Assembly: GCF_014217215.1 (NCBI RefSeq) | Contig: NZ_CP056080.1 | Span: forward strand, 1,240,001-1,304,000 | Reading direction: 5' to 3' | DNA from: Rothia nasimurium | Lineage (GTDB): Bacteria > Actinomycetota > Actinomycetes > Actinomycetales > Micrococcaceae | DNA length: 64,000 nucleotides | Shown: in pieces, positions 8,318 through 20,016 of the stretch | Layout: each line of letters begins with the position of its first letter | Numbering within the stretch: the stretch's first letter is position 1 | Position numbers and translations under genes: made by a program | The notes under the pieces: generated by a model | Databases searched by the model: none | Told to the model about the DNA's origin: nothing | What the model saw: only the letters and a program-made list of their open reading frames with translations

Positions 8318-9175
8318 TTAGCCTGCGGGCCCGTCAAGGGTGACGAAGTCAATGAGGTGTTCTACCGGCCCTAAGAGACTTGGCTCAAGATCGGTGTAGG
8401 AATTAACCCTCTTGAGAATGGAATCCCAGCCGGCACGGACGTCCTCTGGGGTCTCTGCCGCTCGGCCGAAACGCCGCAGTATGCCGGTCTTCCAGTCTTC
8501 CCCGCGGGGAACTTCGGGCCAGGCCTGTAAGCCCAATACCTGGGGCTTGACGGCCTGCCAGATATCCACAAAGGGGTGGCCCACAATCAGCACGTTTTCG
8601 CGGGCACCGGCCACTGCCATGGCCTCTTGCGCGATGCGCTCTTCCTTACTTCCTGCCACCAGGTGGTCTACCAGAATTCCGAGTTTGCGGTGGGAGGCCG
8701 GGCCAAAACTTGCAACTGCTGCGGCGAGATCGTCGACCCCGTGCAGGGGTTCCACCACGATACCCTCAACCCGTAGATCGTGGCCCCAGACCTTTTCAAT
8801 GAGCTCGGCATCGTGTACGCCCTCCACCCAGATACGGCTGGCCCTGGCCGTCCGTGCCGGAGCGTTCTCCACCGCAACCGACCCCGACCGAGAAACCTGT
8901 CGTGTAGCGGTCTTAGGTTTCTGTTGAGGCTTGGTTAGATCAATACTGCGGCCCTCAAGCAAAAAACCCGGGCCCAGGGGGAAGAACTTGATACGGCCTC
9001 GCCGGTCTTCGAGGCCCACTTGAGGGCCGGACGCCGTAGCCCGCAGGGTCACTGCCGCCCCCACAAAGCCGGTGGCGGTGTCCTCTAGCACCATGCCGGG
9101 GGCAAGAGGTACCTTGGGCAGGGTAGGACGGTGGGAGATGAGGTCAGCCTGACCCCAGGTATCGCGGTAGTCCAT
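8318..9175 (-). CDS. DUF3097 family protein
   Basis: A soluble protein of about 285 aa belonging to an actinobacterial family of unknown function. Visible marks are an N-terminal beta-rich part (GMVLEDTATGFVGAAV), a variable linker (about residues 90-115), then RIWVEGVHDAELIEKVWGHDLR and LGILVDHLVAGSKEERIA. The latter resembles a Toprim-like arrangement of acidic residues, which I offer only as an impression. The ATG at 9175 has GAGAG 8 nt upstream; an in-frame ATG at 9208 lacks a ribosome-binding site. It is divergent from hrcA, a neighbourhood common in Micrococcaceae. Confidence 0.75.
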   Translation of the reverse strand: MDYRDTWGQADLISHRPTLPKVPLAPGMVLEDTATGFVGAAVTLRATASGPQVGLEDRRGRIKFFPLGPGFLLEGRSIDLTKPQQKPKTATRQVSRSGSVAVENAPARTARASRIWVEGVHDAELIEKVWGHDLRVEGIVVEPLHGVDDLAAAVASFGPASHRKLGILVDHLVAGSKEERIAQEAMAVAGARENVLIVGHPFVDIWQAVKPQVLGLQAWPEVPRGEDWKTGILRRFGRAAETPEDVRAGWDSILKRVNSYTDLEPSLLGPVEHLIDFVTLDGPAG

Positions 9176-9267
9176 CGGTGTGTCTCTCACTCTCTCATCC
9201 AGGGGCATTAGCCATCAGCGTACCGAGTTCTGATTCTAGTTCAGTGGTATTAGAGTTAACGGGTAAC

Positions 9268-9294
9268 TTAGCACTCAAGGTCATCAAGTGCTAA
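9268..9294 (+). promoter_or_regulatory. CIRCE operator (HrcA box)
   Basis: TTAGCACTC - 9 nt - AAGTGCTAA. This matches the CIRCE consensus TTAGCACTC-N9-GAGTGCTAA with one mismatch (G to A at the first base of the right arm). It lies about 60 bp before the hrcA start, so hrcA-dnaJ is autoregulated by HrcA repression. Confidence 0.95.
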
Positions 9295-9352
9295 CCTAGC
9301 CCCGCAGACCTCTTCGCCCACCAGGCGAAGACCTATGAGCCCAGGAGGTGCC

Positions 9353-10345
9353 GTGAACCACCCGAGACGCTTGCAAGTTCTGCAAGCCATCGTCGAAGAA
9401 TACGTGCACACCCGTGAGCCCGTGGGGTCCAAAACCCTGCTCGAGCGGTATCAGCTGGGGGTTTCCAGCGCCACCGTGCGCAACGACATGGCGGCTCTCG
9501 AAGAGCAGGGCCTGATCCAGGCCCCCCACGCCAGTGCCGGGCGGGTGCCCACCGACCGGGGCTACCGCCTTTTCGTTGACCAGATATCGTCCCTACAGCC
9601 CCTCTCTGACGCTGAAAAACGGGCGATTCGAACCCTTCTCGATAGCGCCGAAAGCGTTGATGAAATGATGAAGACCAGCGTGCGTCTACTCTCATCGCTC
9701 ACCCACCAGGTAGCTATGGTGCAGTACCCTACCGGCCCGGCTACCAGCGTGCGCCATATCGAGCTGGTCTCCCTCTCCAGCACCACGGTGCTGCTGATCC
9801 TTATCACCGACTCCGGCCAGGTAAACCAGCGTACCCTCACCCTTGCCCACAGCCCCGAAGAGCTTACAGTGGCCCGCCAGCAGCTCCTTGACCTCTACGC
9901 CAACCGTACGCTCGACAGCATAGCCGCAGCACCGGCGTCCACCCCCGGCAATAACCTACTCAGCCCCCTCACCGAGGCCCTGCACCTACTCGCCGCCCAG
10001 GGTGCCTCTTCTCAGGTGCTGATTGCGGGCACCTCCTACCTTGCCGCCTCGACCGTAGATTTTAGAGGCAGCATCGCCCCGGTGCTCGATGCCCTAGAAG
10101 AGCAGGTTGTGCTGCTCAAGTTACTCACCGACCTAGACCACGATGAACGCGGATTTGCCGTGAGTATCGGCTCTGAGAACCGCAGCGAATCCCTGGCCGA
10201 AACCTCGGTCGTCGCCAGTAGCTACGGGCCCGGGGGAGCTGCCCACGTGGGAGTCGTTGGCCCCACCCGCATGGACTACACCAGCACCGTATCCAAGGTC
10301 AACGCCGTAGCCCGCTACCTATCCAAGATTTTGGGCCAGGCCTAG
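9353..10345 (+). CDS. hrcA: heat-inducible transcription repressor HrcA
   Basis: A 330-aa repressor of class I heat-shock genes that binds CIRCE. The N-terminal winged helix has [20 protein letters not shown] and [19 protein letters not shown]-like domain follows, and the C-terminus has the conserved GPTRMDY motif. The GTG start at 9353 has AGGAGG 4 nt upstream; an ATG at 9335 in the same frame would place that AGGAGG inside the gene. It is co-directional with dnaJ, 46 nt downstream, and under the CIRCE box. Confidence 0.95.
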   Translation: MNHPRRLQVLQAIVEEYVHTREPVGSKTLLERYQLGVSSATVRNDMAALEEQGLIQAPHASAGRVPTDRGYRLFVDQISSLQPLSDAEKRAIRTLLDSAESVDEMMKTSVRLLSSLTHQVAMVQYPTGPATSVRHIELVSLSSTTVLLILITDSGQVNQRTLTLAHSPEELTVARQQLLDLYANRTLDSIAAAPASTPGNNLLSPLTEALHLLAAQGASSQVLIAGTSYLAASTVDFRGSIAPVLDALEEQVVLLKLLTDLDHDERGFAVSIGSENRSESLAETSVVASSYGPGGAAHVGVVGPTRMDYTSTVSKVNAVARYLSKILGQA

Positions 10346-10391
10346 CCCTGCGCCTACCCCCTTTAAACCAGCCCATCGAAAGAGAGAACCA

Positions 10392-11522
10392 GTGAGCAGT
10401 CACTACGAAACCCTCGGCGTCTCACGCGATGCCAGCCCCGAAGAAATCAAGAAGGCTTACCGCAAGAAGGCCCGCCAGTTGCACCCCGACATCAACCCTT
10501 CGGAAGAAGCTGCCGAGGAGTTCAAGCGCGTCTCCCTCGCCCACGATGTGCTCTCTGACCCCGAAAAGCGCCGCATCTACGACCAGACCGGCAACGAAAA
10601 CGGCACCGCCGGTGGCTTCGGTGCAGGAGCAGGCGGCTTCGGCGGGGGCTTTGGCGGCTTCCAAGATATCTTCGATACCTTCTTCAACTCTGGCCCGCGC
10701 GGCCCCCAGAGCCGCGTCCGTCAGGGCCAGGACGCCCTCATCAACGTCAAGATCGACCTCAAAGATGCCGTCTTCGGCACCCACAAGCCCATCACCGTTG
10801 ATACCGCCGTTACCTGTGACCTCTGCAAGGGCGAAGGAACCGCTGAGGGCACCCACCCCGAAACCTGCGACACCTGCCACGGCCAGGGCTACATGCAGCG
10901 CCAGGTCCAGTCGATTCTGGGCACCGTCGTGCAGCCCGTTGAGTGCCCCACCTGCCGCGGGTTCGGCACCGTCATCAAGCACCCCTGCGCTGAATGCTAC
11001 GGCGAAGGCCGCGTGCGGGAACGCAAGCCCCTCACCATCAAAATTCCCGCCGGCGTCACCAATGGCGCCCGCATCCGCCTGGCAGGCCAGGGTGAAGCCG
11101 GTACCGCAGGCGGCCCCAACGGCGACCTCTACGTTGAGCTGCGCGTCAACCCCGACCCCACCTTCAGCCGGGACGGCGATGACCTGGTAGCTACCGTAGG
11201 TGTGCCCATGACCGCAGCGGCCCTGGGCACCACCATCACCCTCGACACCTTCGACGGCCCCCAGCAGGTACAGATTCCCACCGGAACCCAGTCAGGTGAC
11301 GTGGTCACCCTCAAGGACCTGGGCGTCACCCACCTGCGCGGCGGGGGCCGCGGCGACATCCGTGTGCAGATTGAGGTACGTACCCCCACCGACCTCACCG
11401 AGGAGCAGAAGAACCTGCTCAAGCAGTTCTCCGAGCTTCGCAGTGAAGACCTGCAGGTCAGCGAAACCGTCACCCATAAGCAGGGCGGCTTCTTCTCCCG
11501 CCTCAAAGACCACCTCAAATAG
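10392..11522 (+). CDS. dnaJ: molecular chaperone DnaJ
   Basis: A 376-aa Hsp40 co-chaperone for DnaK. The J domain covers residues 1-70 with the HPD motif in LHPDINPS. A Gly/Phe-rich segment follows (about 75-95), then a zinc-binding region with four CxxCxGxG modules ([32 protein letters not shown]) and the C-terminal substrate domains. The GTG start has a purine-rich GAAAGAGAG upstream. Pairing with hrcA rather than with dnaK-grpE is typical of the second DnaJ of actinobacteria. Confidence 0.96.
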   Translation: MSSHYETLGVSRDASPEEIKKAYRKKARQLHPDINPSEEAAEEFKRVSLAHDVLSDPEKRRIYDQTGNENGTAGGFGAGAGGFGGGFGGFQDIFDTFFNSGPRGPQSRVRQGQDALINVKIDLKDAVFGTHKPITVDTAVTCDLCKGEGTAEGTHPETCDTCHGQGYMQRQVQSILGTVVQPVECPTCRGFGTVIKHPCAECYGEGRVRERKPLTIKIPAGVTNGARIRLAGQGEAGTAGGPNGDLYVELRVNPDPTFSRDGDDLVATVGVPMTAAALGTTITLDTFDGPQQVQIPTGTQSGDVVTLKDLGVTHLRGGGRGDIRVQIEVRTPTDLTEEQKNLLKQFSELRSEDLQVSETVTHKQGGFFSRLKDHLK

Positions 11523-11531
11523 GATGACCCC

Positions 11532-12290
11532 ATGAGCAACGCTGTCTACTACATCGAACCTGACGAGCTGGCTGCCCTGACGCCAGGTGCCACCCTGCAC
11601 CTGACCGGCGACGAGGGGCACCACGCCCTCGTTAAACGTCCGGTGCTCGGGGAAGGGCTCGATGTGGTAGACGGTGAGGGCAACCGCGCTATCACCCGGG
11701 TTACTGAGCTGGGTCAGGACGGCCCCGTGCTTGAGGTCCTCGAACTCACCGAAGATACGGTGGGGGTAGAGATATACCTTGTGCAGGCCCTGGCTAAGGG
11801 GGATAGGGATATCCAGGCCATTGAGATGGCCACCGAGCTGGGCGCCCACGGTATTGTGCCCTGGAGCGCCGACCGGTCGATTGTGCGCTGGAAGATGGAG
11901 CGGGCCGTCAAAGCACGGGCAAAGTGGCAGAATACGGTGCGGGCAGCAGCTAAGCAGTCCCGCCGGGCCCTGCTGCCCCCGGTCTACGAGCAGCACTCAA
12001 CTACAGATTTAGCCGACCTTGCCCACGAGCTGGGGGAGGACGGCCTCTTCCTGGTTCTCCACGAGCAGGCAGATTACCGTCTCACCCAAGCTCTTGAGCG
12101 GCACCTGACCGATCGGGTGAAAGAGGTCTACTTCATCGTAGGCCCCGAAGGCGGTATCAGCCCCCGAGAACTCGACCTGCTCGCAGAAGCCGGGGCACAC
12201 ACGGTACTGCTTGGCCCAGAAATCCTCCGCAGTTCTACCGCCGGTGCAGCCGCTATTTCTGCCCTCAACGTTGCGCTAGGACGCTGGTAA
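11532..12290 (+). CDS. rsmE: 16S rRNA (uracil(1498)-N(3))-methyltransferase
   Basis: A 252-aa SPOUT-class methyltransferase that modifies U1498 of 16S rRNA using S-adenosylmethionine. The N-terminal PUA-like domain has LTGDEGHHALVKRPVLGEG. The C-terminal trefoil knot has IVGPEGGISPREL and LLGPEILRSSTAGAAA, the cofactor-binding loops. It begins 9 nt after dnaJ with AGGA upstream, so it belongs to the heat-shock transcription unit. Confidence 0.95.
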   Translation: MSNAVYYIEPDELAALTPGATLHLTGDEGHHALVKRPVLGEGLDVVDGEGNRAITRVTELGQDGPVLEVLELTEDTVGVEIYLVQALAKGDRDIQAIEMATELGAHGIVPWSADRSIVRWKMERAVKARAKWQNTVRAAAKQSRRALLPPVYEQHSTTDLADLAHELGEDGLFLVLHEQADYRLTQALERHLTDRVKEVYFIVGPEGGISPRELDLLAEAGAHTVLLGPEILRSSTAGAAAISALNVALGRW

Positions 12291-12372
12291 ACCCCGTTCT
12301 GCTACAGGTAAAGTAAGAACTACCGCGTACGCTTTGTATTTCAAGGAGCTCTGACAGCCCGCACGGGCATCT

Positions 12373-13473
12373 ATGACTACCTCATCTACGGCTAGCAGCC
12401 GCCCCCTCTCTGTTGCCCGCACCTTCTCCTTCCGGTCAACCGAAGAGATGGTCGCGGTGCTTGGTCCCCACGACGGAAATATCACCCTGATTGAGCAGGC
12501 CTTCCCCAGTCTTACTATTCGCCCCAAGGGGCTAGACGTCATCGTTACCGGCCCCTCAGAAACTGTAGCCACCACCGTCCGTCTGCTGGCTGAACTCACC
12601 ATTTTGGTAGAGAACGACACCCAGGTCACCAGCGAAGTGGTCAAGCGCATCATGGGCATGATGACCGCCAGCCTCTCCCACCCAGCTACCGCGATCAGCC
12701 AGAATATTCTGAGCTCCCGGGGCAAGAATATTCGCCCGAAGACCATTAATCAGAAGTCCTATGTCGATGCTATCGATGCTAATACCGTGGTCTTTGGCAT
12801 CGGCCCGGCAGGTACCGGTAAGACCTACCTGGCCATGGCCAAGGCGGTACAGGCCCTCCAGTCAAAGGAAGTCAACCGCATCATTCTGACCCGCCCCGCT
12901 GTTGAAGCTGGCGAGCGCCTAGGCTTCCTACCCGGGTCGTTGAACGAGAAGATTGACCCCTATCTGCGCCCGCTCTACGATGCGCTGCACGACATGATGG
13001 ACCCCGAGACCATTCCCCGCTTGATGGAGGCCGGGACCATTGAAGTGGCGCCCCTGGCCTATATGCGCGGTCGTACCCTGAACGACGCTTTTATTATTTT
13101 GGACGAAGCGCAGAACACTACGGTGGAGCAGATGAAGATGTTCCTGACCCGTTTGGGCTTTGGGTCGAAGATGGTGATTACCGGTGACGTCACCCAGGTG
13201 GACCTGCCCGGTGGTCAGGCCTCAGGTCTGAAGCAGATTCGTCAGATTCTTGAAGGTATTGACGATATCCATTTCGCGGTTCTGCAGGCCGAGGACGTAG
13301 TACGCCACTCCTTGGTCTCGGATATTGTAAGTGCCTACGATAAGTGGGACGATGCCAAGACCTCGATGGAGCGCCGCCGCAATCGCAAGGTCAAGCGCCA
13401 GACCATTGAGGCCGCGGCCGAAAAGCTGCTGCAGCAGTCAGGTATCGATGTAACCCCCGAAGAGAAGGCCTAG
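12373..13473 (+). CDS. phoH: PhoH family ATPase
   Basis: A 366-aa cytoplasmic P-loop protein. Walker A is GPAGTGKT (about residues 144-151) and Walker B is FIILDEAQN; the N-terminal 100 residues form the small domain seen in PhoH-like proteins. The C-terminus is basic and helical. An in-frame TGA at 12352 bounds the start. The only upstream AAGGAG lies about 25 nt before the ATG, so initiation may be inefficient. phoH-ybeY adjacency is conserved and links it to RNA and ribosome metabolism. Confidence 0.93.
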   Translation: MTTSSTASSRPLSVARTFSFRSTEEMVAVLGPHDGNITLIEQAFPSLTIRPKGLDVIVTGPSETVATTVRLLAELTILVENDTQVTSEVVKRIMGMMTASLSHPATAISQNILSSRGKNIRPKTINQKSYVDAIDANTVVFGIGPAGTGKTYLAMAKAVQALQSKEVNRIILTRPAVEAGERLGFLPGSLNEKIDPYLRPLYDALHDMMDPETIPRLMEAGTIEVAPLAYMRGRTLNDAFIILDEAQNTTVEQMKMFLTRLGFGSKMVITGDVTQVDLPGGQASGLKQIRQILEGIDDIHFAVLQAEDVVRHSLVSDIVSAYDKWDDAKTSMERRRNRKVKRQTIEAAAEKLLQQSGIDVTPEEKA

Positions 13474-13477
13474 CCCT

Positions 13478-13984
13478 GTGAATATTGAGTTTGATATTGA
13501 AGAGCCCGGCGCAGAGGCGAGCGACTTTGTGCGTGAGTCTTTTGAGGCTGTTGATACCGGTGTGCTGGAGAAGCTTGTAGCCCATGCCTTTGCCCATATG
13601 AAGGTCTCACCTGAGACCGAGCTGTCTATCGCCATTGTGGGCGAAAGCGAAATGGAGCGCATCCACATCGATTGGATGGATTTGCCCGGCCCCACCGACG
13701 TGATGAGCTTCCCCATGGACGAGCTCACCCCCGGCACCGACGATCAGCCAGCCACCGGCGTCCTCGGTGATATTGTCCTGTGCCCGCCTGTTGCCGCCCG
13801 TCAGGGGGCGGATGCCGGCCACAGCACCCTCGATGAGCTCTGCCTGCTCACCACCCACGGCATCCTGCACTGCCTGGGCTATGACCATGCCACGGCGGAA
13901 GAAGAGGCTGAAATGTTCGGTATTCAGCGCACCATTCTTGAAGAGTTTCTGGGGCGCCCGTCACCTGTAGAGACGAGGCACTAA
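13478..13984 (+). CDS. ybeY: endoribonuclease YbeY (rRNA maturation factor)
   Basis: A 168-aa metal-dependent RNase needed for 16S rRNA 3' maturation and ribosome quality control. The catalytic zinc motif is HGILHCLGYDH (H-x3-H-x5-H), preceded by PTDVMSFPMDE and LGDIVLC. The GTG start is 4 nt after phoH stops. It is followed 3 nt later by the CNNM-type protein and then era, the conserved phoH-ybeY-hlyC-era order. Confidence 0.96.
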   Translation: MNIEFDIEEPGAEASDFVRESFEAVDTGVLEKLVAHAFAHMKVSPETELSIAIVGESEMERIHIDWMDLPGPTDVMSFPMDELTPGTDDQPATGVLGDIVLCPPVAARQGADAGHSTLDELCLLTTHGILHCLGYDHATAEEEAEMFGIQRTILEEFLGRPSPVETRH

Positions 13985-13987
13985 CCG

Positions 13988-15265
13988 ATGCTTTCTTCTG
14001 TTTTGCTGGCCTGTGCCGTACTGCTCTTAGTCTTGGTGGGCTACCTGCTCACCGCCGTTGAGTCGTCCTACACCTACCTGCCCCGCTCTGAGGCCCAGCG
14101 TCTGGGGGAGGAGCCTGAGAACAAGAGCATTCGGGCTATTCTCACTGACCCCGAGCCCTACTTCCGGTCCCTGCGTATCTGGCGGGTTCTGGCTGAGGTG
14201 TCTTCGGTCGTCTGTTTCTTCCTGCTGGTCCACGACCTTTTCAGCCGCACCTGGGTGAGCGTCCTGGTCACCCTACTGGTCATGACCGTTGTGGTCTTTG
14301 CCTTCTTCGGGGTCGCCCCCCGCCTGGTGGGCCGCACCAAGCACACCCAGGTCTTCTCGGCGATGGCCGGGGTGGTCTACGGGCTGGGCGTGCTGACCCG
14401 CCCCTTCTCGTCCGCTCTCACCTCCCTGTCCCGCAAGGTCAGCCCCAAGGACTCCGAGCAGGTGACCGGTATTTTCACTGAAGATGAGATTCTTGAGTTC
14501 GTTGACCGCGCAAGTTCTTCTGAGGCTATCGAAGACGACGAGGCAGAGATGGTTCAGTCCATCTTTGAACTCGATGAGACCCGCATCCGCTCAATTATGG
14601 TGCCGCGTGCCGATATGGTGACGGTTGACGTGACCGAAAGCCTGGACGACGCTATCTCCCTCTTCCTGCGGTCGGGCTACTCCCGCGTGCCGGTGCTGGG
14701 CGAGTCCTTTGACGATGTGCGCGGCATGCTCTACCTCAAGGACGCCCTGGCAGCCTCACGCGAGGCAGGGGCAGACCTTACAAGCCTGGGTATTACCTCT
14801 TTGATGCGCCCGGTCCGCTATGAGCCAGAATCCAAGCGCGTGATGGATCTGCTCAAGGAAATGCAGCGTGAATCTACCCACGTCGCTGTGGTCGTTGATG
14901 AGTACGGCGGAACCGCCGGTCTTGTAACCCTAGAAGATCTCATTGAAGAACTGGTCGGCGACATCTCTGACGAGTACGACAACGAGAAGCCTGAAATTAC
15001 CCTGCAAGAGGACGGCACCTTCAAGATTAGTTCCCGCCTGAGCATCTGGGAGCTGGGCGAGCTCTTCGGCCTAGAACTTGATGATGAGGACGTCGATACG
15101 GTCGGCGGTCTGCTAGCTAAACACCTGGGTCGGGTACCGATTATCGGCAGCGAAGTTGTTGTTGAGGGTATTCACATTAAGGCTATTGGTTCTCGTGGGC
15201 GCCGCAATAAGATTGGCACGCTCTCTGTTTGGGCGGACCCTGCGCCGCAACACCCTGTAAAGTAA
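13988..15265 (+). CDS. CNNM/HlyC-CorC family transport protein
   Basis: A 425-aa membrane protein. The N-terminal DUF21/CNNM transmembrane domain has several segments between residues 1 and 140. A CBS pair follows, with IRSIMVPRADMVTVDV and later VAVVVDEYGGTAGLVTLEDLIEEL. A C-terminal CorC_HlyC (transporter-associated) domain has ISSRLSIWELGELFGLEL and VDTVGGLLAKHLGRVP. Members are linked to Mg2+/Co2+ homeostasis; older names call them hemolysins, without good evidence. It is translated close behind ybeY. Confidence 0.9.
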   Translation: MLSSVLLACAVLLLVLVGYLLTAVESSYTYLPRSEAQRLGEEPENKSIRAILTDPEPYFRSLRIWRVLAEVSSVVCFFLLVHDLFSRTWVSVLVTLLVMTVVVFAFFGVAPRLVGRTKHTQVFSAMAGVVYGLGVLTRPFSSALTSLSRKVSPKDSEQVTGIFTEDEILEFVDRASSSEAIEDDEAEMVQSIFELDETRIRSIMVPRADMVTVDVTESLDDAISLFLRSGYSRVPVLGESFDDVRGMLYLKDALAASREAGADLTSLGITSLMRPVRYEPESKRVMDLLKEMQRESTHVAVVVDEYGGTAGLVTLEDLIEELVGDISDEYDNEKPEITLQEDGTFKISSRLSIWELGELFGLELDDEDVDTVGGLLAKHLGRVPIIGSEVVVEGIHIKAIGSRGRRNKIGTLSVWADPAPQHPVK

Positions 15266-15304
15266 AGCCAAGACATTACTTAATCCCATCATTGGAGTAT
15301 CTGC

Positions 15305-16387
15305 ATGGAGTTTGCTTCCTTCCCCGACGACTACACTGCGGGCTTTGCCGTTCTAGTAGGCCGCCCCAACGCCGGTAAGTCAACCCTCACCAATGCGCTG
15401 GTCGGGCAGAAGGTCGCTATTACCTCCAACCGCCCGCAGACTACCCGCCACACCATCCGCGGTATTGTGCACCGTGAGGACTTCCAGCTGGTGCTGGTTG
15501 ATACTCCCGGTCTGCACCGCCCCCGTACCCTGCTGGGTGAGCGTCTGAACGACATGGTGGCGCAGACCCTCTCTGAGGTCGACGTGATTGGTTTCTGCAT
15601 TCCTGCTGACGAAAAAATCGGACCCGGTGACCGCTATATTGCGCAGCAGCTGGCTGCCTCGGGCAACAAGCCCATCGTCGCTATCGTCACCAAGGCCGAT
15701 AAGGTGGGGCACGAGCAGCTGACCGAGCAGCTCCTTGCCGTTTCGGCGCTGGGCGATGAGATTATGAGCGCTGAGCGGGCAGCCCGCCAGCAGCGCCGCG
15801 AACGCCAGGAGCGCAAGAAGAAGGGGGAGGAGCTTCCCTTCCGTAAGGGCAGCGGCCCGGCAGCTACCCGCGATAAGGGCCAGGCTGTGCCTGCTCCTGT
15901 TAATGACGGCCGTGGCGGCTGGGCAGATATCATCCCGGTTTCTGCGGTCAAGGACTACCAGGTAGAAGAGGTTGCGAAGCTCCTTTCCTCCTACCTGCCT
16001 GACTCACCCCCGCTGTACCCCACCGGCGAGCTGACCGACGAGCCTGAGGCCACCCTGGTAGCTGAGCTGGTGCGGGAAGCGGCTCTGGAAGGCGTGCAGG
16101 ACGAACTGCCCCACTCAGTAGCCGTCACTGTTGAAGAAATGGAACTGCGCGAGGGTCGCAGCGAGAATAACCCCCTGCTCGACATTCACGTAAACCTCTT
16201 TGTGGAGCGAGACTCCCAAAAAGGAATTATTATCGGTAAGCAGGGGTCTCGCCTGAAAGAAATTGGTCAAACTGCCCGTAAGAACATCGAGGCCCTGCTC
16301 GGCACCAAGGTCTTCCTCTCCATTCACGTGAAGGTAGCCAAGGACTGGCAGCGTGACCCCCGTGCCCTGGGCAAGCTGGGCTTCTAA
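15305..16387 (+). CDS. era: GTPase Era with charged insertion
   Basis: A 360-aa GTPase that binds 16S rRNA and assists 30S assembly. G1 is GRPNAGKS (residues 19-26), G3 DTPG, G4 TKAD (129-132) and G5 PVSA (211-214). The C-terminal KH domain carries IIGKQGSRLKEIGQTARKN. The family is usually about 300 aa. The excess is an Arg/Lys/Glu-rich insert at about 151-205, between G4 and G5. GGAG lies 8 nt before the ATG. It is the last gene of the phoH-ybeY run. Confidence 0.95.
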   Translation: MEFASFPDDYTAGFAVLVGRPNAGKSTLTNALVGQKVAITSNRPQTTRHTIRGIVHREDFQLVLVDTPGLHRPRTLLGERLNDMVAQTLSEVDVIGFCIPADEKIGPGDRYIAQQLAASGNKPIVAIVTKADKVGHEQLTEQLLAVSALGDEIMSAERAARQQRRERQERKKKGEELPFRKGSGPAATRDKGQAVPAPVNDGRGGWADIIPVSAVKDYQVEEVAKLLSSYLPDSPPLYPTGELTDEPEATLVAELVREAALEGVQDELPHSVAVTVEEMELREGRSENNPLLDIHVNLFVERDSQKGIIIGKQGSRLKEIGQTARKNIEALLGTKVFLSIHVKVAKDWQRDPRALGKLGF

Positions 16388-16489
16388 ATTTTCCCCACTT
16401 ATCAGGAGTTTCCTCCCAGTCTTACCCCCTAAGCTGGGCTGAAGAAAATCGGTCACCCCCGTACCGTAGACGAATCGGAGATACCTTTT

Positions 16490-17953
16490 ATGGCGCCACA
16501 GGGTCAGCCCCCGCAGCGAGTTGTTACGCCCCTGGGGCGTCACATGAGCAACCAGCCTCTTAAGTCTCAGCGGATTAAGTGGATAGCGCTCTCGTGCGTT
16601 GCCCTTCTCGCTATGGTGGTTGCTTTTAGCGGTTTTGCTCTGGTGCGTTTGGGCAGCAACGTGCAGACCGCCGAGATGAACATTGGTGAGCTATCATCGA
16701 ATCTTGCCAGCGGCCCTCTCGACATTCTTGTGATTGGCTCCGATACCCGTGCCGGTAACAACGGGGCCTACGGCACTGCTGAGGACGCCGCATCCGGGGC
16801 ACGCTCCGATGTGATGATGCTGGTTCAGGTAAGCGAAGACCGTTCAAACGTCAACGTCATATCCTTCCCCCGCGACCTGATGGTCGATATTCCCAAGTGC
16901 ACGGATGCAGAAACCGGTGAGGTCTACCCGGCTACCACCGAAACCCAGATTAATGAATCCCTCGATCGCGGTGGCCCCGGCTGTACCGTAGCCACGATTA
17001 GCAACCTCACCGGCATAGCTATTGACCACTTTATGCTGGTAGATTTCAACGCCGTTAAGGCTCTATCGAGTGTCGTGGGTGGCGTTGAGGTCTGTGTAAC
17101 CGAGCCGATTGACGACACCTACAGCGGGCTCAAGCTTCCTGCCGGTACCTCAAGCGTTGAGGGCGAACAGGCCCTGGCCTTCCTACGTTCTCGTCACGGC
17201 TTTGGCGACGGTAGCGACACCGCCCGTATCCAGGCCCAGCAGAGCTTCCTCGCCTCCCTGCTGCGGAAGGTCCAGGCTGAGGGCACTCTGACCAACCCCG
17301 CTATGCTGCTCAACATCGCTGAGGCTATTACCCAGAACGTCACCATCGATAAGGAATTGACTAACCTGGGTAACCTGGTGAGCATCGGAACTATCTTTGC
17401 CAAGGTTGATCTGAGCAAGGTGGTCTTTGCGACTGTCCCCAACGAGCCCTACACCTACGATGCAAACAAGCTCCAGCTATCCGCCGATTCAGAAGCTTTC
17501 TTTACGAAGCTTCAAAATGATGAATCCCTCGTCAAGCCTGCTGCCACTGCCTCTGCTAGCGCGAGTGAATCGTCCGCCCCGGCTGCTGAACTGACCTATT
17601 CGCTGGGTGTGAGCGTTACCGATGCCACCGGTGTTGAGGACCGTGCTGAAGAACTGGCTCCAAAGATTGAGCAGGCTGGCTTCACCTCGGTGACAACCTC
17701 CAGATCCGATGCGGTCTACACCGAGTCGGCAATTTACTACCCCTACGGTTATGAGGCCGAAGCTCAGGCTATTGCCAATCTCTTCGGTATTACCTCCCTG
17801 ACCCCCTCGGACCAGTACGTGGGAATTGCCGTTATTCTGGGATCAGACCTGGCTGAGAGCGACACCATTGAAGCCCCCCAATCTGAGATTGCAGCGGGTG
17901 CTACCGGCCAGACCGCCGATCAGGTAACCTGCCAGCAGTCTTTCATCTACTAA
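16490..17953 (+). CDS. LytR-CpsA-Psr (LCP) family cell-wall glycopolymer ligase
   Basis: A 487-aa membrane-anchored enzyme that transfers lipid-linked glycopolymers to peptidoglycan. One transmembrane segment (about residues 30-52) follows a short cytoplasmic tail. The LCP domain starts at PLDILVIGSDTR, has VNVISFPRDLMVDIP and a closing FLRSRHGFGDGSDTARIQAQQ, with the catalytic Arg/Asp positions present. A Ser/Ala linker (about 350-368) leads to a LytR_C domain. GGAG lies 9 nt upstream of the ATG at 16490; another ATG at 16544 has no clear ribosome-binding site. Confidence 0.92.
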   Translation: MAPQGQPPQRVVTPLGRHMSNQPLKSQRIKWIALSCVALLAMVVAFSGFALVRLGSNVQTAEMNIGELSSNLASGPLDILVIGSDTRAGNNGAYGTAEDAASGARSDVMMLVQVSEDRSNVNVISFPRDLMVDIPKCTDAETGEVYPATTETQINESLDRGGPGCTVATISNLTGIAIDHFMLVDFNAVKALSSVVGGVEVCVTEPIDDTYSGLKLPAGTSSVEGEQALAFLRSRHGFGDGSDTARIQAQQSFLASLLRKVQAEGTLTNPAMLLNIAEAITQNVTIDKELTNLGNLVSIGTIFAKVDLSKVVFATVPNEPYTYDANKLQLSADSEAFFTKLQNDESLVKPAATASASASESSAPAAELTYSLGVSVTDATGVEDRAEELAPKIEQAGFTSVTTSRSDAVYTESAIYYPYGYEAEAQAIANLFGITSLTPSDQYVGIAVILGSDLAESDTIEAPQSEIAAGATGQTADQVTCQQSFIY

Positions 17954-17980
17954 GCACCCACCCAGCGGTTCCATATAGTG

Positions 17981-18013
17981 GACGGGCGGTGGCAGCTTCT
18001 GCCGCCGCCCGTC
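17981..18013 (+). terminator. terminator after LCP gene
   Basis: A 15-bp stem with one G-T wobble (GACGGGCGGTGGCAG / CTGCCGCCGCCCGTC) and a 3-nt loop, 28 nt after the stop codon. The run of T is short (GTCTCTG). The leuA leader begins just downstream. Confidence 0.7.
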
Positions 18014-18022
18014 TCTGCGTGG

Positions 18023-18028
18023 TACCGT
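18023..18028 (+). promoter_or_regulatory. candidate -10 box of leuA leader transcript
   Basis: TACCGT fits TAnnnT and lies 6 nt before the ATG of the leader peptide, so transcription would begin at or next to that ATG, giving a leaderless leader-peptide mRNA. No TTGACA-like -35 is seen. Confidence 0.4.
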
Positions 18029-18034
18029 GACAGT

Positions 18035-19905
<1,871 letters not shown>

Positions 19906-19914
19906 AGCATAAGT

Positions 19915-19952
19915 GTGGGCCGTACCGGGACTTCCGGTACGGCCCACCTTTT
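19915..19952 (+). terminator. leuA terminator
   Basis: A perfect 14-bp stem, GTGGGCCGTACCGG / CCGGTACGGCCCAC, with a 5-nt loop, followed by CCTTTT. Confidence 0.9.
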
Positions 19953-20016
19953 GACAGTGCCCTGCATAACAGGTCAGGGTAGAGACCTGGCACACTGAAT
20001 GTGGGAGAATAAAGAC

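Noticed and set aside
13988..15265. Hemolysin toxin
   Set aside because: The name comes from old annotation. The domain order (DUF21, CBS pair, CorC/HlyC) fits the ion-transport family, and the neighbours are ribosome maturation genes.
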